Positions 57,101 to 64,000 of a DNA stretch of 64,000 nt are shown one piece after another; the stretch's first letter is position 1; the number at the start of each line of letters is the position of its first letter. This DNA is from Triatoma infestans. Its lineage: Eukaryota; Arthropoda; Insecta; Hemiptera; Reduviidae. The stretch is taken from positions 1 to 64,000 of the forward strand of contig JAAEAF010003072.1 of assembly GCA_011037195.1 (NCBI GenBank), read 5' to 3'. The notes beneath the pieces are model-generated. The model saw only the letters and a program-made list of their open reading frames with translations, was not told where the DNA came from and did no database searches. A program made the translations under genes and the position numbers.

Positions 57101-57416
57101 GTGTGTCGAGAGGAATTTTTGTATATAGTGTATGTGTTTGTATTATGTGTGCGCGAGGTGGCACTATAATTTTGTGGCGAAGCTGCAGGGTTTTGGGTAA
57201 GGGTAGCTGTTGAATCGAATTGATTTGGTGCGTTTGAGCACTATTTGAAAATGGAATGTTGAATTTATTGAGCGTTAGTGTACGTGTGCGCAAATTAATA
57301 ATTGCCCTATTTAATGTAAGGACATCTCTACCAAGTATTAATTGGAAATTGCCTTTTAATTGCGAAACTATGAATTCGCCAGAAAAATTGGAATTTTCGA
57401 CATTGTCCGCATGCAA
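54126..57416 (-). CDS. pol: Ty3-type Pol polyprotein (RT, RNase H, integrase)
   Basis: An open frame of 1096 residues. ILGRDVL near residue 27 is the last protease motif. The reverse transcriptase (about 230-470) has YRYVVDLRKLN, FYTTLDISGAFHGI, LPFGLKNAS and the catalytic FIDDI near 405. RNase H starts near 530 (LTTDASNIGISAIL) with TTERELLAIV and HADALSR. Integrase has HX4H-type GHYGIHK, CHSC, then SIDVVGP, LLSDLGTNFTS and PASNGKLER as the DD-E triad, and a C-terminal chromodomain-free basic tail ending near RDRRKT. It copies RNA to DNA and inserts it. Start is arbitrary because protease and pol are separated by one shift near 57470-57490. Confidence 0.95.
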   Translation of the reverse strand: MHADNVENSNFSGEFIVSQLKGNFQLILGRDVLTLNRAIINLRTRTLTLNKFNIPFSNSAQTHQINSIQQLPLPKTLQLRHKIIVPPRAHIIQTHTLYTKIPLDTQILLTQHNSLPTGLYMPNSIVHIANNTCTINLINTTSHEIAIQKHFPIAHIEYDFETDLQTHTINAVQSANQTNTNEIALFQQELLNKLTHLSSQQQQQVLHALTPFYDAFTHDNNFQTKFSGVTHHIDTKNHAPVSSRPYKIAHSEAPILKALIQDNLDRGIIEESKSNWAHPVILIKKKHADHTKVDVTDITQLRKQYRYVVDLRKLNAITTSEIYPLPDIQHILSTLNATRFYTTLDISGAFHGILLDEASKEKTSFVTNFGTYQFKVLPFGLKNASSAYQRLMDKIMSGYTGDICHTFIDDILVFHGKTFDEHLHALLKVMKRLQAGNLCIDLGKCQFFKDSCKYLGYVISSNGIRPDEEKLKSVKNYPVPRKLKDVRAFLGFIGFYRKFIPKFSELAKPLTDLTKKGVNFQWTQERQDAFQALKSTLISPPVLAYPNYDHEFILTTDASNIGISAILSQNINGDERPIAFASRVLNEAESKYCTTERELLAIVFGCKTYRYILYGYRFKVVTDHAALQWLKNIKDSHNKLFRWSMKLAEFDFYIEHRSGKNIAHADALSRYIGCIQAETDEYYPTIDLLEVLELQSNDAECQKLLQTPHYSLDQQGLIVHTVDNCTLVPNSMRDTIMRLFHDNPLSGHYGIHKTYDRIKMFFTWPNMSTDVQNYVQTCHSCATSKSHIPHKPPLGDFQEPTNVFQALSIDVVGPMEGSTNPDTGEEYKYILTIICQYSRFLEMFPMTNQKAENIVRILVTEIFTRYGTPKYLLSDLGTNFTSTIILQICTLLKIRKVNTTPYHPASNGKLERIHKTIARSISHYSQNQWHRYLPLIKAAHNSSPNTSTGYSPHELIFGSKFKFPWLVNFPSRDLDNFNIHTRTLYNKIKEVRASAKENNEKAKVTRAKYYNRNVSKHQFQVNDNVYLKIFKPQSKFGHKFSGPYKIDKLYPNHTVRLRMEDGKKVVHLSKIKKAYIRKMPQSQNKHPMVLRDRRKT

Positions 57417-57466
57417 ACGAAGGGACGTGATGCCATAATTAGGTATTACTTGGTTAGTCAGAGATT

Positions 57467-57688
57467 TTAAAATAATTGAAGGTTCTTATTTCGACAAAAA
57501 CTGGAATCCACTAGGCTGTGACTAGCTCCAGTGTCTACAAGGGCACGAATAAAGTTTTTGCCAATTCTTAAATTTACTAACAAATTATCAGAATTGGTGA
57601 AAGCAGGTATGAGAGCCAAGGTCATAACATCAGCCGTTCGTGAGAGCGGCTGTGGGCTTAACCGTTTTTTGGCTGTATCTGGAAACAT
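57467..57688 (-). pseudogene. Retropepsin segment in the -1 frame
   Basis: IRALVDTGASHSLVDSSF contains the active-site DTGA. Its frame is one behind gag and joins it at A AAA AAC. It ends early at 57467, where a shift separates it from pol, so the protease is split and this copy would not process its polyprotein. Confidence 0.85.
57641..57670 (-). promoter_or_regulatory. Predicted -1 ribosomal frameshift signal (gag to protease)
   Basis: A AAA AAC in gag phase at 57670-57664, four bases before the gag stop TAA (57660-57658), with a CAGCCG/CGGCTG hairpin beginning about 11 bases downstream. The protease frame is exactly -1 to gag here. Confidence 0.8.
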
Positions 57689-58987
57689 GTTCGAGCCGTA
57701 TGTCCAAATTTAGAACAAAATTGGCAAGTGGGCCTATTTTGGAGGTTATTGCTACCATTATTATTATTATGACTATACTGGGGTCTATCTGAATAAGGGT
57801 TAAATCGCGAATTGTTTGAATTAATTCGAGGACTATGATTATTACTAAAATATTGATTATTATTATTATTATAGCGATTATTACTATTTGCTCTGTGATT
57901 AAGGTTTTGAGGAATATTAAATTTCTTAGGCAATTTGCCAAAGTTAGTACGAGGTTTTGGTCTGAATTTATTGGTGCAGTCCACGTCAAAATGTGGACCG
58001 GAACAATGGCGGCAAGGTCTGTTCCTTATTACATTAAATACTCTACAAGTGGTAGTTGGTTTTAATTGTGGCTTTTGACTTTTATTACGATGCGGGCATT
58101 CTCTGTGGAAATGCATTTGTCCACAGTAACGACAAGGAGATGGAGGTGTACGATTAGAATTTTTCGAAGTTACAGCGAAAACTGTGGGGTTTGTTTCAGA
58201 AGCCTGGACTTCCTTTAGGGCATTGGCATAGGAAAGTGCTTCATCTAATTTTTGAGGAAGCTTCGTTCGCACCTCATTACGAAGCGGTTGAGGAAGTGAC
58301 TTCAAGAATGCATCAGTGGCCAGTTTATCTAGAATTGCTTGTAAGGCCTCGAGTGGGTTAGCTTGAGCTTTTAAATGAATGGCGGATTGGATATGTCTAA
58401 TCCTATCCGCGAATGGTTTCAGGAGACTCAGTGGGCAAGGACTGAATATTAGTCATCTGTTGTAAGAGGACTAGGGGTGTTTTCTCCTTACGAAATCGGG
58501 CTAGAAGTCGCTCAGAAATTAGAGGATACGTTATATTTGTACCCTGGCGTTGTAATTCCGCTTTCTGGGTGTCGTAAAAGATTTTTGCAGACCCTGAGAG
58601 TCTAATTGCTAATATTTCTAATTTGGCAGCGTCGTCCCAGCCAGAAAGACTAGCACAATGGCTAATTTGGTCTAGGAAATCTGACACTTTGGCTGAATTT
58701 TCGCCATCGAAGGTAGGTAAGCTATTGATTAATTGCAAATTCCTTAAGGGACTAGGTTGATTATTAATTGGAGGATTTGCTAATTGCTGCTGAGCAAGTA
58801 AATATTCTACAGCAGCGTCGATGCCCATGTCTTGTCCATTAATCTTATACATTTTGTCAGTGAACGAATTGCTTGGGGAAAGATTATATTTTTCAAGACG
58901 TCTACGTAATTGGAGTAAATTGCCTCCAACAGAAAGGTTATTATCGCGTAATATCTTTATAATTTGGGATCTATTAAGTACACTCAT
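57658..58987 (-). pseudogene. gag: Ty3-type Gag, one frameshift
   Basis: MSVLNRSQIIKIL starts at 58987 and the N-terminus LRDNNLSVGGNLLQLRRRLE resembles a SAP DNA-binding helix pair. The capsid-like part follows (PTFDGENSAKVSDFLDQI, LSGSAKIFYDTQKAEL). A shift near 58420 moves the frame to IRHIQSAIHLKAQANPLEAL. The nucleocapsid holds three zinc knuckles: CRYCGQMHFHREC and CRHCSGPHFDVDC (CX2CX3HX4C) and CQFCSKFGHTARTC (CX2CX4HX4C), with an Asn-rich stretch between second and third. Stop at 57658. Confidence 0.9.
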
Positions 58988-59198
58988 AAATTCAAAATTC
59001 GAAAGGGATTGAGGTACAAGTGGTACAATTACAAAAATTTAAAAATGAAATTCACTAGAAAATTCAATAATGGGAAATATTGAAGATATTTCCGCTGAGA
59101 AAGTAATTTAAAAAAAACAATCAAATTATCTGATGGATATTTAATTATAAAATTGAAAATTGTACGTACTTTTAATTTGTGGATTCTGGTTGAAATAT

Positions 59199-59216
59199 CC
59201 CAAACAGCTGGCACCA
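59199..59216 (-). promoter_or_regulatory. Primer-binding site
   Basis: TGGTGCCAGCTGTTTGGG follows the 5' LTR after one base. The TGG fits a tRNA CCA end. I would guess a tRNA-Leu but cannot confirm it. Confidence 0.7.
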
Positions 59217-59217
59217 A

Positions 59218-59669
59218 TGTAATGTAATGGTGTGGAGTTGTATTTGTAGTAGTGGTAGTGTGTAGCACGAGCGTTTTAGTGAAAAGGGCTTATAAGTTCG
59301 TAATTTTAAAAGAGAATGAAGTGTTAGCAATAATAAGGAAGTCGCACTGTTTTTCAAAAGATATATTCTCTAAGAGAAATTAAGTTAACAACAATATGCT
59401 TATAAATTAATTGGAATAATTCTTAAAACTTGATACTGGCTCTGATGTTTTCACTTTGGTAGCTAGAACGAGTCTGTCTTAAAATATCTCTTCTCTTTGT
59501 TTCAATTCCTCCCCTGTGAGAAGAAGGGGTAGTACAGTACAATGCCATAATTGTTCTTGAACCGTACGAGTAACAGGACTTTATACCTGGCTGGTCCTTT
59601 GCAACATATTTTGATAATTTAGATTTATTTAAAATTTAATATTATTTCAAGTTTCTTGCATCCATCACA
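59218..59669 (-). repeat. 5' LTR of the Ty3-type element
   Basis: 452 bp. A block at about 59500-59590 differs strongly from the 3' LTR and instead resembles the solo LTR at 24610-25106 (AGTACAATGCCATAATTGTT). Confidence 0.9.
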
Positions 59670-60209
59670 AAACCAAGTAACACATTAATGAGCAATAGTA
59701 TATAAACGCATTTGCCCTGTTCGAATTGTTTATCAAGACATCTTGAAGTTGTACTGCTGAATACTTTCAATGAATACAAAATGAAGCAGGCTATTAGGGA
59801 AACAGAATCTCATATTTTCCAGATCACAAAAACTAATGCTTATTTTTAAGGCGAGTTTAAGGTATAACAAATTACATATTAGGGACGGAGGCGGAAGCAA
59901 TATTTTAATATCAATATTTTTTTAATAAATTTAAATTTGGCAATTATATACGATTCTCGAACTGGGCGAGCTTCCAGTTAGAATGTCTAGCTCATAACAA
60001 TTCTATCAAACTTGCCCCGCTTCTAGCAGGGCTAACCTTAGCTTTGTCCGTATTAGGAGTCTCCTATAACTCAATTTCCACAATGAATCACACATATACA
60101 ATTATGTAAAATTAGCATTTATTAAGATTTAATATTGAGTAGCTCTAGAAAAATTCGTACCATCCTCTCTGAATCTCCATTTCTCCAATTCAACACAATT
60201 GATAGTGTC
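59670..60209. other. Unassigned DNA
   Basis: No recognisable gene. GC-richer patch at about 59960-60060 without tRNA fold. Confidence 0.35.
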
Positions 60210-60597
60210 TGTACGAATAAATACTGCAAGATAGATAGATACTTTATTCGTACAGCACCAAAGGTACAGAACAGTGTCAAAAAAAGAAAGAAAAAAGTTT
60301 CAATCATTTACAGAGGTACTCGTTTATATAGAAATCATTTTTATTTAGTAAATGTTTTTTAAGTTCCTTTTTAAATTTATTTTTTGAAAGGCCCACCTGA
60401 AGCAAAGACTCAGGAGGCAAACAATTATAGATTTTAGCGGCCATATATAGTGGGCTTTTTCCCGGCAGAACATTGAAAAGACTCCGGACGCTAATGATCT
60501 CAGATGTTGATGCCCCTTAAAAAAAACAAGTGCATGTAAAATGCAATCAATAAAACTCCTCATCAGAATAGTGTCTTACTGTCTTTATATCACTCTG
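60210..60597 (-). pseudogene. LINE C-terminus and 3' tail
   Basis: Minus strand spells FNVLPGKSPLYMAAKIYNCL, PPESLLQVGLSKNKFKKELK and KHLLNKNDFYINEYL in shifting frames, the generic carboxy end of many LINE reverse transcriptases. Ends ACGAATAAAGTATCTATCTA (60241-60222), an AATAAA plus TATC repeat tail. Confidence 0.65.
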
Positions 60598-60599
60598 TC

Positions 60600-61102
60600 T
60601 TGGCTACCCGAAAAGTTATTCGTTCTTTTGGTAGGTTCTGACTTCTACAGCAAGCCTTTCCCAAAAGTTCTTGATCTTGCTAAAGACTAAGTTGTATAAT
60701 CCAGCCAACGATTACATACCTGCCTTGTTATATACACTTCATTCTAGAATCCTACTCGTCAAATCATTCTTCTCCAGACTCATTATATGGTCTCGCAGCC
60801 AGTTGTTATGTTTAGACAGATTGAAAGTTCGATATAGAGCCAAAGTAAAAATTACTATATTCATTTTTTAGATTTTAAACAATTACTAATTCAAATTTTT
60901 CGAATTAAGTGATTTCATAAACAGATTTTCATTGAATTTAAAAATGATATCGTACATTTATTGTCAGTTTGGCAGTAGTCCAGTTTCAAGAGGAAAGTCT
61001 ATAGTCCACCCATGTGACATTGGATGAAAGGAGAAATTGCCTTCCTAGAATTCATTTATTTTTTTTCCTGTACTTCATTTTTTAAATAACTGTAAGTTTC
61101 AG
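60600..61102. other. Unassigned DNA, probably intron of the EcKinase-like gene
   Basis: No recognisable repeat. It ends in a polypyrimidine-poor acceptor TAAGTTTCAG before the exon. Confidence 0.4.
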
Positions 61103-61228
61103 GTGTATGAAGACATACTATCTCAATTTGAAGCTTTAATGAATGAATTCGGAGATGTAAATGATAAACTATGGTGCAGTTTAGTAGGATACCGTCCATA
61201 CAATTTAGTTGTATTGGAAGATTTGAAG
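61103..61228 (+). CDS. Single exon of an EcKinase/CHK-like protein
   Basis: 126 bp, exactly 42 codons, framed by AAGTTTCAG before and GTAAATA after, so phase 0 at both ends. The peptide starts VYEDILSQFEALMNEFGDVN and ends YRPYNLVVLEDLK. The VLEDL motif preceded by a folded acidic-aromatic stretch fits the N-lobe strand of the insect EcKinase/CHK-like family, phosphotransferases related to choline kinases and thought to act on ecdysteroids or xenobiotics. No other exon is in the window that I can identify, so upstream exons lie before or are interrupted by repeats, and downstream ones past 64 kb. Confidence 0.7.
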
Positions 61229-61244
61229 GTAAATATAATTATTT

Positions 61245-61440
61245 ATTTATTTATATATTTATTTAAGGCGTGTCAACATCTATGGTCATTGGCGCCCGCA
61301 GACTGTAGAGCTCAATGCTTTTTCGAGTTACAGTGAGCTGTAAAAGCTCCTAGGAAGAAAAAAATCTAAGGGCTGGAATCGAATCCGGGACCTCCGCGTG
61401 GAAGTCCAGTGCGCTAACATTGAGCTAATCCCCCTTCCCT
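61245..61440 (-). mobile_element. tRNA-derived SINE in the intron
   Basis: Minus strand GGATTAGCTCAATGTTAGCG and GGATTCGATTCC as A- and B-boxes, TTAGATTTTTTTCTTCC and TACAGCTCACTG body, and an AAATAAATATATAAATAAAT tail. TATAATTAT (about 61234) and TATAACTAT (about 61441) may be a target duplication with one mismatch. Same family as 37277-37515. Confidence 0.8.
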
Positions 61441-62859
61441 ATATAACTATAATAAATACAATTATGTTGAAATGTCTCAACTAGGTAAGAATGTTAGAAT
61501 TACAGAATATTGTGTGTCTCGGATTTAATATAAAGATCTAAAACAAAAAGCTCTCTCCACTAAGAAGGCGTGAACTTGTTCATAAGGAGCAAAATCAATT
61601 TATTTCTCTGGTGTTTAAAATATTCTGCGGCACTCAAAATAAAAAGGTTTGCAAGGGAAGAAATTAAAACTCACCAAAAAAAATTCCAAAGCTGTCACGT
61701 GAAGCTCATGAACTTTGGCAGAATGATGGTTGAGTTAAGAATGGTAACTGCCGCAGTTCCAAACCATATTTATTTCTTAGAAATCATTTTGCATTGTAGA
61801 ACCTAACGGATCCACTTTGAAATTATGGAAAGGGCACGGAACGTGGTAAACATTTTGGTTGACGTGAGAATAATGCTTATAACTTCAAATATATAATCGG
61901 ATATAGGATCTACTACCTTGTAGGGAAAAGTAATTGAACTACTTAACTAGGAGTTTGGAATTTCCAAAGATATCCACAAAAACAACACTTGAACTGCACA
62001 GATTAGGTTCCTTATAGTGGCTGGTGAATGTCTAATGTTTTCAGCGTACCACACGGTTCACATCACAAGCTTGATAACATCATATGATTCTTTTTTGCGA
62101 TAATTATTTAATTTGTTCAATGCAAGAGCTATTTAAGTCCTTTTAAAAGAGAACGTACATGCGGGAGAGAGATTAAAAGTGACAGACGTAAGAATAGCGA
62201 TGGTAGTGTAAACTTTATTATGTAGAACTGATATTAGTTATATAGCGTAAATAATTATCTTTTATGTTAGAATATTCCTTTCTCTTTGTTTGCTAATGGG
62301 TAGAGTCTGGCTACGGGAAAACTTTGAAGTGACACAGCTGAAGCTCTCAGCTGTTAGCAGTGGAAAATACAACTAGCATGACGCACACCTTTGATATCAT
62401 CTCACATGCGTGATTCGTATCAAAATATGATGATATTGCACGCATGTTCATGATATGTTCATCAAAGTTTAAGCCAATAAAATGTTTATTTTCAGTATGC
62501 AAATAACATCAAAGCAATTAAGAATATAAATTCATTGTTTCCAATAGTTACATCAAAATAGTGGTAACATTCACTATCAAAATTTTTAATACTTAATTTA
62601 AACTATACTTTGTTTATTGATGACTTTCCTATGAGTGACATTATTAATACAATTTGCATCTTATTTTAGTGAAAAACATTTTCTACTAAGAATCACCAAA
62701 TTATCAAACCGGTAAAAAATTATTTTTAAACCTGCAGGGGGCTGTTTTATAAACTGGAAATAGAAAATTCTTTGTTGTAAAGACTTCGTACAACTTTATT
62801 TAAATAAAACTACTGACTTTAAAGTATAGAGTAATACTCTTTTAAGACTTAGCTAAGTT
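61441..62859. other. Unassigned DNA, likely intron
   Basis: No gene or repeat recognised. The open frame 61570-61806 shows no motif. Confidence 0.35.
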
Positions 62860-63850
62860 TTTACTTTCTCTTACTCCTAGTAAGAGGAAGTATTGTAATC
62901 GTGTCAAATTTTCGATATTGAGTTTTCACCGGAAATATCGTTTTGAGGTCCCTGAGTCCAAAAAAGTGGTTTTTAGCAAATGGTGTGTTGTGTATGTATG
63001 TGTATGTGAAACAGCATAGCTCAAAAACGAAAAACCGTAGAAAGCTGAAACTTGATATTCCGTTTAGGTATCACCAGGCGATCTGACTGTGCCTTATCTG
63101 CTAAAATTCCTCAACCGGAAGTACCACTTTACTAGTTGTTTTTTTTACTTTTTTTGCGTTTTTCTCAAAAATGGCTCCAACGATTTTCTTTAAACTTGGT
63201 ACATCAACTACATATACAAGGAGCTACAACTTTTATTTGAAACATTTCTCTGGGAAAATTCATTTAAGGGCACTTTTGGGGGAGGGGTGGGGTTAGGTTA
63301 ACCTCTAAAATGCTATTTCAGTTTATTAAATAATTTGGTCATTTAAATAATGTTAATTAGAATTAAATATGTTGTTGAAATTCCGAGTTTGAGAAAAGTC
63401 GGATAACCGGAAGTGCTTTTGTTTTAACACTTTACTAAATGATTTTTTTCACTTTTTCGCGATTTTCTCAAAAATGGCTTCTACGATTATCTTGAAACTA
63501 AACATATAAACTAAACATTTAAAGATCTACAACTTTTATATAAAATATTTCTCTGGAAAAATTCATTAAGGGCCCTTTTAGGAGAGGGGTTACAGCTTCC
63601 TCTAAAGTGGTATCATACTTGATTATGCAACTCTATCATCCAAATGAAATTAATTAGAAATAAATAGATGGCCAAAATTCCCAGTTTGAAGAAAATCAGT
63701 AAACCGGAAGTGCGCTTTTACTGAATAGTTTCTTTCAGTTTTCGACAAATTTCATTAAATTTGGTGCACAAACTGTAAACCTTTGTCAATTATAATTTTG
63801 AGAATTGGAGTAAGAGAAAGTTGTGTGAGTGTTTCATACCAGATTTTTTT
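62860..63850 (+). repeat. R950 repeat, full-length copy
   Basis: ACTTTCTCTTACTCC near 62863-62877 to GGAGTAAGAGAAAGTTGTGT near 63808-63827 and CATACCAGATTTTTT. ACCGGAAG at about 63114, 63406 and 63703 gives periods of 292 and 297 bp. The best copy for a reference. Confidence 0.9.
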
Positions 63851-63904
63851 CTTTTTAAATCACTGCATCAGTGAACTGAAAATACATTTATCATCAAATA
63901 TGCT

Positions 63905-64000
63905 GGGTGTTGGTCTAGTGGTTATGAGCATGGACTTGTAAGTGGGAGGACCCCAGTTCGAGACCCGCGTATAACTGCTAAATTTTATATTGGTATGAAA
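63905..64000 (+). mobile_element. tRNA-like SINE head, cut by the window end
   Basis: TGTTGGTCTAGTGGTTATGA (A-box) and CCCCAGTTCGAGACCCG (B-box), spaced as in a tRNA. The ends do not pair as an acceptor stem. The A-box resembles that of the 898-bp element rather than the SINE at 61.4 kb. Confidence 0.65.

Larger units (their letters stand above)
51231..59669 (-). mobile_element. Ty3-type LTR retrotransposon, nearly complete, no env
   Basis: An 8439-bp element on the minus strand: LTRs at 59218-59669 (5') and 51231-51683 (3'), primer-binding site, gag, protease, reverse transcriptase, RNase H, integrase, a 2.4-kb untranslated 3' region, and a purine tract beside the 3' LTR. Gene order PR-RT-RH-IN is that of Ty3-type elements. 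No envelope frame. Flanking tetranucleotides are TAGG and AAAA, so there is no target duplication. The long intact pol frame implies recent activity, yet gag and protease each carry a shift. Confidence 0.9.

Noticed and set aside
51231..59669. An envelope gene making this an errantivirus-like element
   Set aside because: No frame with signal peptide and transmembrane segments was seen in the 2.4 kb between pol and the 3' LTR.

Overview
The window reads as animal, most likely insect, nuclear DNA: AT-rich, eukaryotic, almost wholly made of transposable elements nested in one another, with arthropod-type families (Tc1/IR-DR, mariner, Helitron, jockey, R1/LOA-like, RTE, Penelope-like and Ty3-type elements). 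The only piece I read as a host gene is one short exon near 61.1 kb, flanked by splice sites, whose peptide resembles the ecdysteroid-kinase-like (EcKinase/CHK) family. A hemipteran is plausible but I cannot prove it from sequence alone.

Layout. 0-1.2 kb: 5' part of an R1/LOA-like LINE, then a tRNA-derived SINE scrap. 1.2-5.4 kb: AT-rich DNA, a copy of a non-coding repeat I call R950, and a LINE RNase H fragment. 5.6-7.8 kb: a jockey-type LINE end meeting an R1-like LINE on the other strand. 8-9.7 kb: R950 copies. 10.5-12.7 kb: an RTE 3' end, a 254-bp element with two inverted hammerhead-like motifs and a perfect 12-bp target duplication, and LINE 3' ends. 13.2-14.8 kb: a Tc1-type transposon with one visible frameshift. 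15.1-16.3 kb: a deleted Helitron. 16.3-20.7 kb: R950 copies, one split by a jockey LINE with an 11-bp duplication. 20.7-29.2 kb: LINE fragments, solo LTRs and a 1.4-kb palindrome of LTRs inside a LINE. 30.2-36 kb: two elements with inverted hammerhead-like termini, one carrying a decayed Penelope-type GIY-YIG endonuclease, plus a tRNA-headed retroposon and a solo LTR. 37-41 kb: SINE, mariner remnant, LINE end. 44.3-50.8 kb: R950, an 898-bp tRNA-headed retroposon with a perfect 13-bp duplication, a possible MITE and solo LTRs. 51.2-59.7 kb: a nearly complete Ty3-type LTR retrotransposon on the minus strand. 60.2-64 kb: LINE end, host exon, SINE, R950, tRNA-like SINE head.

The most interesting material is (1) the set of hammerhead-ribozyme-like motifs, always near GACCGGTTTC or ACGTTTC-type sequence and in inverted pairs at the ends of three Penelope-like elements, with a conserved one-sided extension; (2) a textbook -1 frameshift signal at the gag stop of the Ty3-type element; and (3) R950, a coding-free dispersed repeat built of about 295-bp diverged tandem units. 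Nested insertions with readable target duplications give a relative chronology for much of the window.
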